Assembly (NCBI GenBank): GCA_963837485.1
Contig: CAWINP010000018.1
Location: forward strand, 124,001 to 188,000
DNA from: Solirubrobacter sp963837485
GTDB lineage: Bacteria > Actinomycetota > Thermoleophilia > Solirubrobacterales > Solirubrobacteraceae
Reading direction: 5' to 3'
DNA: 64,000 nt
The notes beneath the pieces were generated by a model. It was not told the origin of the DNA, made no database searches, and saw only the letters and a program-made list of their open reading frames with translations. The translations under genes were made by a program, and so were the position numbers. How positions within the stretch are numbered: the first letter of the stretch is position 1; every line of letters starts with the position of its first letter. Positions 45,041-52,654 of the stretch are shown piece after piece.

Positions 45041-45927
45041 GCGGCGGCGCCCCTCCCCTGCGCGTCGCGCTGCTCGGCGCCGGCGTCATGGGCCGCAACA
45101 TCGCGCGCGTCTTCCTGCGCGCGGGCGCCGGGGTCACGCTCTGCTCGCGCTCGGATGCGACGCTCGCCTCCGCCCGCGCCGCGCTCGCCGGCGAGGCGCT
45201 CGATCGGCTCACGACCACGCGCGAGCTCGTGAGCGGCGACCTCGTCATCGAGTCGGTCCCCGAGCGCGCCGGGCTCAAGCGCGAGCTGCTGGCGCGGGCC
45301 GAGGCCGCGATGCCCGACGACGCCATCCTCGCCACGAACACGTCCTCGCTGCCGCTCGACGACCTCGCGGCGGGGCTCCGGAGGCCCGAGCGCTTCCTCG
45401 GGCTGCACTGGTTCAACCCGGCGCACCTCGTGCCGCTGGTCGAGGTCGTGCCCGCGCAGGCCACGGACCCGGCCGTCGTCGACCGCTCGGTCGCGCTGCT
45501 CGACGCCGCCGGCAAGCGTCCGCTGCGGCTCGGGCGCGCCGTGCCCGGCTTCGTCGCCAACCGGCTCCAGTACGCGCTGATCCGCGAGGCGCTGCAGCTG
45601 CTCGCGGACGGCGTCGTCGACGCCGAGGGCATCGACCTCGTGCTGACTGAGTGCCTCGGACCGCGCTGGGCGGTCGTCGGACCGCTGCGCTCGACCGACC
45701 TCGCCGGCATCGAGACGGCGATCGCCGTGGCGCGGGAGCTGTTCCCGGAGCTCGCGGACGCGCGTGAGCCGCAGCGGGTGCTGCTGGAGCTCGCCGAGCA
45801 GGGCCGCCTCGGCGTGCGCAGCGGGCGCGGCTTCCACGCATACCCGGACGCGGCAGCGGCGGAGGCAGCCCGCGACGCCGGGCTCGCCGCCGTGCTTCAG
45901 TCCCAGAAGCCGAGCGAACGGAGGTAG
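45037..45927 (+). CDS. 3-hydroxyacyl-CoA dehydrogenase-like protein
   Basis: 296 residues from TTG 45037 (TTGA overlap). Rossmann domain VALLGAGVMGRNIARVFLRAGAGVTLCSR (GxGxxG), DLVIESVPERAGLKRELLARAE, ILATNTSSLPL, the catalytic His in RFLGLHWFNPAHLVPLVEVVP, and the C-terminal helical domain with GFVANRLQYALIREALQLLADGVV. It oxidises a 3-hydroxyacyl-CoA or a free 3-hydroxy acid with NAD. Last gene of the operon; convergent overlap of 31 bases with the GntR gene. Confidence 0.9.
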   Translation: MSGGAPPLRVALLGAGVMGRNIARVFLRAGAGVTLCSRSDATLASARAALAGEALDRLTTTRELVSGDLVIESVPERAGLKRELLARAEAAMPDDAILATNTSSLPLDDLAAGLRRPERFLGLHWFNPAHLVPLVEVVPAQATDPAVVDRSVALLDAAGKRPLRLGRAVPGFVANRLQYALIREALQLLADGVVDAEGIDLVLTECLGPRWAVVGPLRSTDLAGIETAIAVARELFPELADAREPQRVLLELAEQGRLGVRSGRGFHAYPDAAAAEAARDAGLAAVLQSQKPSERR

Positions 45928-46643
45928 CCGCTGAGCAGGCGCCACGCGTGCATCACGTGGTCCTGCATCCGCTGACGTGCCAGCTCGGCATCGCCGGCGC
46001 CGATCGCGTCGCGGATCGCGATGTGCTCGGCGACGTTGAGCGCGAGCATCTCCGCCTCGCTCGACAGCGAGCGCCAGACGTAGTCCTTCGGGAACGCGTC
46101 CTCCAGCGAGCGCACGACATCGCCGAGGCGCTGGTTGCCGGCCGCCTCCCGGATCGTCAGGTGGAAGTCGGTGTTGCCCTGCGTGATGCGGTCGTTCAGC
46201 GACGCGGGGGCGGCGTCGGCGCCGGTCCGGCGGAGCTCGTCGATCGCGCTGCTCAGGCGCTCCTGTGCCGCGTCCATCTTCGCGAGCAGGACGGCGTCGG
46301 TCTGGCGCGCGGCGAGCGCCGCCGCGAACCCCTCCAGCTCGGCGCGCACCACGTAGATCTCGCGCAGCTCGCGCTCGCTCAGCTGCCGCACCACCACGCC
46401 GCGATTGGGCAGCTTGGTCACCAGGCCCTGCGCCTCCAGCCGGTGGATCGCCTCGCGCAGCGGCGTGCGGCTGACGCCGTAGCGCTCGCTCAGCTGCTCC
46501 TGGAACAAGCGCGTCCCGGGGGCCAGCACCCCGCGCAGGATGTCCTCCTGGATGCGGAATGCGAGCTCATTGGTTAGCGAGCTTCCGACAACTGGACGAT
46601 CGGCCATCACCGGCTCGCGAATTGTCTCAAACGGAGTCGCCAC
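45897..46643 (-). CDS. GntR-family (FCD domain) regulator
   Basis: 248 residues from GTG 46643, with AGGAGG upstream. Winged helix: SSLTNELAFRIQEDILRGVLAPGTRLFQEQLSERYGVSRTPLREAIHRLEAQGLVTKLPNRGVVV. The FCD domain has the metal-ligand pattern (IYVVRAELEGFAAALA, NTDFHLTIREAAGN, EHIAIRDAIGAGDAELARQRMQDHVMHAWR). It is divergent from the NCS1 permease. The duplicated 16-bp sequence in the two promoters makes it the best candidate regulator for both permease and catabolic operon. Confidence 0.93.
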   Translation of the reverse strand: MATPFETIREPVMADRPVVGSSLTNELAFRIQEDILRGVLAPGTRLFQEQLSERYGVSRTPLREAIHRLEAQGLVTKLPNRGVVVRQLSERELREIYVVRAELEGFAAALAARQTDAVLLAKMDAAQERLSSAIDELRRTGADAAPASLNDRITQGNTDFHLTIREAAGNQRLGDVVRSLEDAFPKDYVWRSLSSEAEMLALNVAEHIAIRDAIGAGDAELARQRMQDHVMHAWRLLSGYLRSLGFWD

Positions 46644-46673
46644 GGGTGGGTCCTCCTGCTGCACGTCACAGGC

Positions 46674-46703
46674 TTGACGGATACTTGGATACATGGATAC
46701 AGT
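46674..46703 (+). promoter_or_regulatory. Permease promoter with GntR-type operator
   Basis: -35 TTGACG (46674-46679), 18-base spacer, -10 TACAGT (46698-46703). Three direct GGATAC copies at 8-base steps (46679-46700) cover the spacer. TTGGATACATGGATAC (46685-46700) is the exact reverse complement of the sequence at 36330-36345. A regulator bound here would block the promoter. Confidence 0.68.
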
Positions 46704-46730
46704 ATCGGCGTCACCGAGGAGGGTGGAGAG

Positions 46731-48155
46731 ATGAGCGAGCAGCCAGTCGGCCTCGAGGTCGATCAGACGGACGCAGGCGAGCTGACCGACGCGCAGCGGA
46801 CCGGCAAGGCGAGCGACATGTTCTGGGTCTGGGGCGGCGTCAACGTCGCCGTCACCAACCTTGCCGTCGGCGGGCTCGGGATCGTCGTGGGCCTCAGCCT
46901 GGTCGACGTCCTGATCGTCTACCTCGTCGGCGGCATCGTCGGCGCGACGCTGATGGGCATCACCGTGGTCAAGGGCAAGCTCACCGGCGCCGCCGTGATG
47001 GTCAACGCGCGGCCATCGTTCGGCTATTCGGGCGCCGCGCTGATCGCGGTGATCCTCTTCCTGATGTCGGCCGGCTGGTTCGGCATCAACAGCTACTTCG
47101 GCATGACCGCGGCGCGCAGCATCATCGGTCAGATCGGGCTGCCGGAGACCGACGCGATGGAGATCGTCGTCCTGATCGCGATCGTCATCGCACAGGTCGC
47201 GATCACGATCTTCGGCTTCAGAGTGATCCGCAGCTACGAGCGCCTCGCCGTGCGCGTGCTCGCCGTCGCGATGCTGATCCTCGCCGTGCTCGCGATCCCC
47301 GACTTCAAGTGGGAGGCCGCAAAGCCGCTTCACGGCGCGGACCACGTCGCGATGATGGTTTTCCTCTTCACCGCCCTCGGCGCCGGGTGGGCGATCTCCT
47401 GGACGCCGTGGGCGCACGACTTCGGGCGGTTCGTCGCGCGCACCGAATCGGACCGCAGGACCTTCTGGGCGACGTTCGCCGGCATGTACGTCGTCAATCT
47501 CTGCGTGATGATGCTCGGCGCCGGCGTCGCCTCCTACGGCGCGTCCGCGCTCGACGTGGGGGCGATGGTCAACCAGGTCACCGGCGACGGCTGGTCGATC
47601 CCGTTCCTGCTCGTGCTCACGCTCGGCCTGATAACCGCCAACGTCGTGCCGCTCTTCAGCGGCGGGTTCGCGCTGCAGACCGCGGGCCTGAAGCTCCCGC
47701 GCGTGCAGGGCACGATCCTCACCGCGATCGTCGGACTCCCGGTGCCGATCATCGGCGTGTTCGACGACAACTTCGCCAGCGTGTTCGACCAGTGGATGCT
47801 CGCGCTGCTCGTCTGGATCGCGCCGTGGCTGACGATCACGCTGCTCGACTTCTTCGTCATCCACAAGCGCCGCTACACGCGGGCCGAGCTGTACGAGACC
47901 TGGAGCACGCCGGCCGGCCGCTTCTTCGCTCCGGGCCTGATCGCGTACGCGGCGGGGCTGCTCGTCTCACTGCCGTTCATCAACACCCTGGCCTGGGACA
48001 ACTCGTTCGTCAGCGACACGCTGCACGGCGCGGACATCTCGTTCTGGGTCGGCGGCCTGGTCGCGGGCGCCATCTACTACCCGCTGGCGAAGGCGCGCAA
48101 GGCGGTGCCGGCGTCCGCCGAGACGGTCTCGCCGGGCGAGCGCCAGCTTGCGTAG
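46731..48155 (+). CDS. NCS1-family nucleobase/hydantoin-type permease
   Basis: 474 residues from ATG 46731, with GGAGGG and GGAGAG close upstream; the longer in-frame start 46674 coincides with the -35 element. Twelve hydrophobic segments with FWVWGGVNVAVTNLAVGGL at the start (the N-x-x-x-T/N region of segment 1), MVNARPSFGYSGA, and SWTPWAHDFGRFV. NCS1 carriers import cytosine, purines, uracil, allantoin, hydantoins or thiamine with Na+ or H+. The link to hydantoinase-family and urocanase-like genes suggests an imidazole or hydantoin-type substrate. Confidence 0.93.
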   Translation: MSEQPVGLEVDQTDAGELTDAQRTGKASDMFWVWGGVNVAVTNLAVGGLGIVVGLSLVDVLIVYLVGGIVGATLMGITVVKGKLTGAAVMVNARPSFGYSGAALIAVILFLMSAGWFGINSYFGMTAARSIIGQIGLPETDAMEIVVLIAIVIAQVAITIFGFRVIRSYERLAVRVLAVAMLILAVLAIPDFKWEAAKPLHGADHVAMMVFLFTALGAGWAISWTPWAHDFGRFVARTESDRRTFWATFAGMYVVNLCVMMLGAGVASYGASALDVGAMVNQVTGDGWSIPFLLVLTLGLITANVVPLFSGGFALQTAGLKLPRVQGTILTAIVGLPVPIIGVFDDNFASVFDQWMLALLVWIAPWLTITLLDFFVIHKRRYTRAELYETWSTPAGRFFAPGLIAYAAGLLVSLPFINTLAWDNSFVSDTLHGADISFWVGGLVAGAIYYPLAKARKAVPASAETVSPGERQLA

Positions 48156-48170
48156 GGCCCACGGCTTAGG

Positions 48171-48208
48171 TTGACATGGTTGTAAACCGACGCTAGGTTT
48201 ACAACCAT
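48171..48208 (+). promoter_or_regulatory. Leaderless promoter with perfect TetR operator
   Basis: -35 TTGACA (48171-48176), 17-base spacer, -10 TAGGTT (48194-48199). The transcript should begin at about ATG 48207. A perfect 13-bp inverted repeat (ATGGTTGTAAACC and GGTTTACAACCAT, 48176-48188 and 48196-48208, 7-base centre) covers the spacer, the -10 and the start codon, which fits repression by the TetR protein encoded after the pump. Confidence 0.85.
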
Positions 48209-49601
48209 GCCAACCGAAGCTCGAACCTCGTGGGCGCTGCTTGCCCTTCTCGCCGTCGCCCAGTTCATGGTCGTGCTCGACATCACGATCGTGAACGTGG
48301 CGCTGCCCTCGATCGGCGCCGGGCTCGGCTTCGCGCCGGCTGATCTGCAGTGGGTGGTGACCGCGTACATCCTCTGCAGCGGCGGCCTGCTGCTGGTGGG
48401 TGGCCGGGCGGCCGACATCCTCGGCCGCCGGCGGACGTTCCTGGCCGGGCTGTTCGTGTTCACCGGCGCGTCGCTGGCGTGCGGGCTCGCCCCTTCGCCC
48501 GGCTTCCTCGTCGCCGCGCGCGCGATCCAGGGCTGCGGCGCCGCGCTGCTGACCCCGTCCGCGCTCTCGATCGTGACCTCGACCTACACAGGCCCGCAGC
48601 GCGTGACGGCGCTCAGCCTGTGGGGCGCGATCGCCAGCGCGGGCGTCGGCGTGGGCGTGCTGCTCGGCGGCGTGCTGACGAGCGCGCTGAGCTGGCACTG
48701 GGTGTTCCTCGTCAACGTGCCGGTGGGACTCGCCGCGGCCGCGCTGGTTCCGCGCATCGTGCCGCCGCTGCCGCTGCCTCGCCCGGGGGGCTCATCACCG
48801 CTTCGCTCGCACGGCCGCCGCTCGCTCGACCTGCCGGGCGGGCTGACCGCGGTCGCCGGGCTGGCCGTGCTCGTGTACGCGCTCTCCGGCGCTCCGGACC
48901 ACGGCTGGGGCTCAGCGCGGACGCTGGCGCTGCTCGCGCTGGCGGTCGCGCTGCTGGCCGCGTTCGCGCTGGTCGAGCGCGTCGTGCAGGAGCCGCTCGT
49001 CGCGCCGTCGACGTGGCGGAACGGCTCGCTCGTCTCGGGCTCGGTGATGATGCTCGGCGCGACCGGGATCATGGCGGGCGCGTTCTTCCTGAACTCGATC
49101 CACCTCCAGGACGCGCTCGGCTTCTCGGCGCTGGAGACGGGACTCGCCTTCTTGCCGTTCGTCGCCGCGATCCTGCTCGGGGTGCACGCCACGTCGCGTG
49201 CGATCGGCACGCTGGGCTCGCGGGCGCTGATCGTGCTCGGGATGGTCTTCGTGACGGCCGGGGCGCTGCTCTTCGCGCTCGCCCACGACAGCTACGCCCA
49301 GCTGCTGCCCGGGTTCGTGATCCTCGGGCTCGGCGTCGGGCTGGCGTTCCCCGCGATCTCGATCACCGCGATGAGCGACGTGCCGCACGAGTCCTCCGGC
49401 ACCGGCTCGGGCGTGATGTCGACGTTCCATGAGGTCGGCGCCGCGCTGGGCGTCGCGGCTTTGTCGGCGATCGCGTTCGGCAGCGACTACCAGGCCGCGG
49501 CCATCGGGGCGGCGATCGCGGGCGCCGCGCTGACCGTGCTGGCGGCGACGCTCGTGCCCGCCGTCCGGCCGGCGCCGGGAGCGCCCGCCATGATGCATTG
49601 A
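48207..49601 (+). CDS. MFS multidrug exporter, DHA2 (EmrB/QacA) type
   Basis: 464 residues, 14 predicted segments. Hallmarks: AQFMVVLDITIVNVALPSIGAGL, LQWVVTAYILCSGGLLLVGGRAADILGRRR, ARAIQGCGAALLTPSALSIV and GVGVLLGGVLTSALSWHWVFLVNVPVG (motif C). In the central loop after segment 6 lies PLPLPRPGGSSPLRSHGRRS, coded by a 50-bp stretch 98 percent identical to one at 60837-60886. It exports drugs or amphiphilic compounds; the substrate is unknown. Regulated through the 48176-48208 operator; coupled to tetR by a 3-base overlap. Confidence 0.94.
   Translation: MPTEARTSWALLALLAVAQFMVVLDITIVNVALPSIGAGLGFAPADLQWVVTAYILCSGGLLLVGGRAADILGRRRTFLAGLFVFTGASLACGLAPSPGFLVAARAIQGCGAALLTPSALSIVTSTYTGPQRVTALSLWGAIASAGVGVGVLLGGVLTSALSWHWVFLVNVPVGLAAAALVPRIVPPLPLPRPGGSSPLRSHGRRSLDLPGGLTAVAGLAVLVYALSGAPDHGWGSARTLALLALAVALLAAFALVERVVQEPLVAPSTWRNGSLVSGSVMMLGATGIMAGAFFLNSIHLQDALGFSALETGLAFLPFVAAILLGVHATSRAIGTLGSRALIVLGMVFVTAGALLFALAHDSYAQLLPGFVILGLGVGLAFPAISITAMSDVPHESSGTGSGVMSTFHEVGAALGVAALSAIAFGSDYQAAAIGAAIAGAALTVLAATLVPAVRPAPGAPAMMH
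48766..48815. repeat. 50-bp dispersed repeat copy 1, in frame within the MFS gene
   Basis: Identical at 49 of 50 positions to 60837-60886 (core CGCCCGGGGGGCTCATCACC). It adds about 17 residues to the loop between segments 6 and 7 without breaking the frame. Confidence 0.9.
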
Positions 49602-50230
49602 TGGCCGTCGACCACCGCCGCGCGACCGCCGAGCGCAACATCGGCGCGATCCTCGACGCCGCCGAGGCGCTGCTCGCCCGCGGGGCGCCGGCGGGGATCA
49701 GCGCGGTGGCGGCCGAGGCCGGCGTCTCGCGGGTCACCGTGTACGCGCACTTCCCCACGCGCGAGGCGCTGCTGGAGGCGGTCGTTCAGCGTGTCGTGGG
49801 GCGCGCGGCCGCGATGCTCGAGGCGGAGGCGCTCGACGAAGGGCCTCCGCTGGAGGCGCTCGAGCGCCTCATCGCCGCGGGCTGGCGCGAGATCGAGCGC
49901 CACCAGGCGGTCGCGCACGCCGTCGGCGAGCAGCTCGGCTCCGCGGCCGTCGCACGCGCGCACGAGACGATGCACGAGCCGCTCGCTTCGCTCGTGCGCC
50001 GCGGCCAGGCCGAGGGCGTGTTCCGTGACGACCTGCCGATCGCCTGGCTGCTCGCGAGCGTCTTCGCGCTCATGCACGCGTATCGCGACGAGGTCGGCGC
50101 GGGGCGCCTGCGCGCCGAGGACGCGGTGCCGACGCTGCAGGCGACGCTGCGCGGGGTCCTTCAGCGCAGCGCGACCGCGCCCAGCCCGGCGAGCGCTTCG
50201 GCATCCGGCGAGCCGGGCGGCGCGGTGTAG
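49601..50230 (+). CDS. TetR-family regulator of the MFS exporter
   Basis: 209 residues from ATG 49601 (TGATG overlap with the pump; TTG 49598 is possible). HTH: ATAERNIGAILDAAEALLARGAPAGISAVAAEAGVSRVTVYAHFPTREALLEAVV. The C-terminal ligand domain is helical, with an Ala/Ser/Pro-rich tail. It probably binds the 13-bp inverted repeat at 48176-48208 and is released by the pump substrate. The 3' end overlaps the convergent XRE gene by 70 bases, which is unusually long. Confidence 0.9.
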   Translation: MAVDHRRATAERNIGAILDAAEALLARGAPAGISAVAAEAGVSRVTVYAHFPTREALLEAVVQRVVGRAAAMLEAEALDEGPPLEALERLIAAGWREIERHQAVAHAVGEQLGSAAVARAHETMHEPLASLVRRGQAEGVFRDDLPIAWLLASVFALMHAYRDEVGAGRLRAEDAVPTLQATLRGVLQRSATAPSPASASASGEPGGAV

Positions 50231-50973
50231 ACGATCAACCGCAGGTCGCTCCCGCGCACGCTGAGGATGTCGCAGTCGAGCGTGATCGGGCCGGCGTCGG
50301 GGTGGATGAACGTCTTTCGGTCCGCGCGCCGCGGCTTGATCGGCCGCTGCTCCCACAGCTCGGCGAAGATCGGGCTGCGCTCGCGCAGCGCGGCGATCAG
50401 CTCGCGCAGCGGTTCGTCGTCGGGGTAGCGGCCGAGCGCCTCGTGGAGGTCGCCGACCGCCTCCTGCTGGAAGCGGCGATCGGTCTCCGCGTCGCGCGCG
50501 ATCCGGCCGCGGACGCCAGTGAAGTGGCGCCAGACGATGTTGCCCTCGATCTCGCCGAGCAGCTCCCGCGCCAGCGGGTTGGCGGCGATGACCGTCCACG
50601 CCGCGTCGGTGACGAGGACGGGCGCGTCGGTCATGCCCTCCAGCACGTGCCGCACGCCGGGAGTGAGCGTGCGGTCGATGCTGCCGGCCTGCGGAGGCGC
50701 GTAGCCGACGACGCGGAACAGGTGGCCGCGCTCGGCCTCGCTCAGCCGCAGCGCGCGGGCCAGCGAGGCGAGCACGGATGCGGACGGGTTGTGCGCGCGG
50801 CCCTGCTCGAGCCGGGCGAGGTAATCGACCGAGACGCCGGCCAGATTCGCCAGCTCCTCGCGGCGCAGGCCGGGGGCGCGGCGGCGGCCACCGTTTGCCA
50901 GACCGGCCTGCTCGGGCGTCAGCCGGTCGCGCCAGGTGCGAAGGCAGTGCGCGAGCTCGTCCATGGGATCCAT
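50161..50973 (-). CDS. XRE-family regulator with MmyB-like ligand-binding domain
   Basis: 270 residues from ATG 50973 (or ATG 50964). HTH_31 at about 10-75: RDRLTPEQAGLANGGRRRAPGLRREELANLAGVSVDYLARLEQGRAHNPSASVLASLARALRLS. The MmyB-like C-terminal domain follows (TDAPVLVTDAAWTVIAANPLARELLG, NIVWRHF, ETDRRFQQEAVGDLHEALGRYPDD, RSPIFAELWEQRPI, HPDAGPITLDCDILSV), a PAS-like fold that binds fatty acid-like ligands. In actinobacteria such genes typically sit beside and control an SDR, as here. Confidence 0.93.
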   Translation of the reverse strand: MDPMDELAHCLRTWRDRLTPEQAGLANGGRRRAPGLRREELANLAGVSVDYLARLEQGRAHNPSASVLASLARALRLSEAERGHLFRVVGYAPPQAGSIDRTLTPGVRHVLEGMTDAPVLVTDAAWTVIAANPLARELLGEIEGNIVWRHFTGVRGRIARDAETDRRFQQEAVGDLHEALGRYPDDEPLRELIAALRERSPIFAELWEQRPIKPRRADRKTFIHPDAGPITLDCDILSVRGSDLRLIVYTAPPGSPDAEALAGLGAVALR

Positions 50974-51030
50974 GGTGGCACTGAGAGTCCTCTGGTAACC
51001 ACGCGCTTCCGGGCCAGCATGGATCCCATG
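50962..51030. promoter_or_regulatory. Divergent XRE/SDR promoter region with 12-bp inverted repeat
   Basis: ATGGATCCCATG begins the SDR frame (51019-51030) and its exact complement begins the XRE frame (50962-50973), 45 bases apart. Such symmetry is expected if the XRE protein binds both copies. No clear RBS is seen for either gene, so leaderless transcripts are possible. Confidence 0.5.
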
Positions 51031-51711
51031 AGCAAGATCCTGATCACCGGAGCAAACAGAGGGCTCGGATACGAGGCGGCACGGAGGCTGCGGGAATTGG
51101 GCCACGACGTGTGGATCGGCGCGCGCGACCCATCGCGCGGACGCGCGGCGGCCGACGCGCTCGGCGCGCGCTTCGTCGCTCTCGACGTGACCGACGACGC
51201 GAGCGTCGCGGCCGCCGCCGAGACGGTCGGCGAGCTCGACGTCCTGATCAACAACGCCGGCATCCTGGGCGGGCGCGTGCCCGTGCCCGAGGTGGCGCCG
51301 GAGGACATCGCGCGCGTGTTCGAGACGAACGTCTACGGGCTCGTGCGGGTGACGCGCGCGTTCCTGCCGGCACTCGAGCGCTCGGACAACCCCGTGATCG
51401 TCAACGTCTCCAGCGGCATGGGCTCGTTCGCGATCACGGGCGACCCCCAGCGCGTCGAGTCGACGATCGTGAGCCTCCCGTACCCGGCGTCCAAGTCGGC
51501 CGTGACCATGCTCACCACGCAGTACGCGAAGGCGTTCTCTCAGATCCGCGTGAACGCGGTCGATCCCGGCTACACGGCGACCGACTTCAACGGCCACAGT
51601 GGCCCCCAGACGGTCACCGAAGGGACCGACGCGATCGTCGCGATGGCCACCATCGGACCGGATGGCCCGACCGGCACGTTCGTCGATCGCCACGGCGCCG
51701 TACCCTGGTGA
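51028..51711 (+). CDS. Short-chain dehydrogenase/reductase
   Basis: 227 residues from ATG 51028 (ATG 51019 also in frame). Classic SDR: ILITGANRGLGYEAARRL (cofactor motif), DVLINNAGILGG, NVYGLVRVTRAFLPAL, the catalytic Ser in VNVSSGMGSF, YPASKSAVTMLT (YxxxK) and NAVDPGYTATDFNG. NADP preference is likely from GARDPSRG. The substrate is unknown. Divergent from the XRE regulator, and both coding regions open with ATGGATCCCATG. Confidence 0.93.
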   Translation: MSKILITGANRGLGYEAARRLRELGHDVWIGARDPSRGRAAADALGARFVALDVTDDASVAAAAETVGELDVLINNAGILGGRVPVPEVAPEDIARVFETNVYGLVRVTRAFLPALERSDNPVIVNVSSGMGSFAITGDPQRVESTIVSLPYPASKSAVTMLTTQYAKAFSQIRVNAVDPGYTATDFNGHSGPQTVTEGTDAIVAMATIGPDGPTGTFVDRHGAVPW

Positions 51712-51714
51712 TGG

Positions 51715-52173
51715 ATGGCCTATATCACCGCGGAAGCGCGCCAGCAGCTGCTGGATGACCTCGGGGTCGCGATCGAGTCGATCGGCGATGCGCTCGCCGC
51801 GCTCGGCGCCGCGTACGAGCTGCTCGACGAGCAGACCGCCGACCGCATGGAGGAGCAGCTCTTCCGCCCGGTCCAGCAGGCCTACGGGCGCGCCCAGCGC
51901 ACGCACACCGGCTTCGCCGAGCGCTACGGGCTGCCGACGCGCACGTTCCCGCCGGGCCGGTCGGGCCCCGCGTCTCTGGGCGCGCGCGGGCTGCTCGACC
52001 GCGCGGTCGACGCCGTCGCCGAGGCCGACGACGCGCTGGTCGAGCTGCAGGACTCGATGATGCCGGTCGAGGTCGGCGACGCGGAGCTGCGCGCCGGCCT
52101 CGCCGCCGTGCGCTCGACCGTCGAGGACGTCCGCGGCCGCGCCCGCGAGGTCCTGCGCACGCTCGGCCGCTAG
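51715..52173 (+). CDS. Conserved-looking helical protein of unknown function
   Basis: 152 residues from ATG 51715. It is almost entirely helical with acidic, coiled-coil-like heptads (EARQQLLDDLGVAIESIGDALAALGAAYELLDEQTADRMEEQL, and LLDRAVDAVAEADDALVELQDSMMPVEVGDAELRAGLAAVRSTVEDV). No Cys, signal peptide or catalytic motif. It starts 3 bases after the SDR stop and is probably co-transcribed. I do not recognise the family. Confidence 0.6.
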   Translation: MAYITAEARQQLLDDLGVAIESIGDALAALGAAYELLDEQTADRMEEQLFRPVQQAYGRAQRTHTGFAERYGLPTRTFPPGRSGPASLGARGLLDRAVDAVAEADDALVELQDSMMPVEVGDAELRAGLAAVRSTVEDVRGRAREVLRTLGR

Positions 52174-52215
52174 GCGCCCGGAACCGTACCGAGCGACCGG
52201 CGCGCCGATCGGGAG

Positions 52216-52249
52216 TTGACATTGGTGGGTTTATCTAGTTACCTAGATA
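52216..52249 (+). promoter_or_regulatory. Promoter and operator of the YtrA-type regulator
   Basis: -35 TTGACA (52216-52221) and a -10 near 52239-52244 (TTACCT, 17-base spacer). The palindrome TATCTAG-TTAC-CTAGATA (52232-52249) covers the -10 and is a plausible autoregulatory site of the GntR protein that starts at 52259. Confidence 0.7.
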
Positions 52250-52258
52250 TTCACGCTA

Positions 52259-52654
52259 ATGATCGAGTTCCATCTTCAAGCGAAGTCGGGCGTCCCGACC
52301 TATCTCCAGCTCGTGCAGCAGGTGCGCCAGGCCATCCGGCTCGGCGTTCTGCGCCCGGGCGACCAACTGCCGACGGTCAAGGAGGTCGTGACCAGTCTCA
52401 CGATCAATCCGAACACCGTGCTCCGGGCTTACCGTGAGCTGGATCTGGAAGGGCTGACCGAGGGGCGCCGCGGCGTCGGGACGTTCGTCGCCGAGGCGCC
52501 TGCGTCGCTGCTCCAGCACGACGTCACGGCGCTGCGCTCGGCGCTGCAGAAGTGGGTCGCCCAGTCGCGCGCCGCCGGCCTCGACGACGAGGACATGTAC
52601 GCGCTGTTCACCGACGTGGTGCGGCCGCCGAGCGTTAGGAGGGTGGTCGCATGA
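52259..52654 (+). CDS. GntR-family regulator, YtrA subfamily
   Basis: 131 residues from ATG 52259. Winged helix IEFHLQAKSGVPTYLQLVQQVRQAIRLGVLRPGDQLPTVKEVVTSLTINPNTVLRAYRELDLEGLTEGRRGVGTFV, followed by the short helical tail of the YtrA group (about 50 residues). YtrA regulators control adjacent ABC exporter genes, as here. The stop overlaps the ABC ATPase ATG (ATGA). Confidence 0.94.
   Translation: MIEFHLQAKSGVPTYLQLVQQVRQAIRLGVLRPGDQLPTVKEVVTSLTINPNTVLRAYRELDLEGLTEGRRGVGTFVAEAPASLLQHDVTALRSALQKWVAQSRAAGLDDEDMYALFTDVVRPPSVRRVVA

Noticed and set aside
48176..48208. Transcription terminator after the permease
   Set aside because: The inverted repeat lies over a good promoter and start codon and is not GC-rich; an operator fits better.
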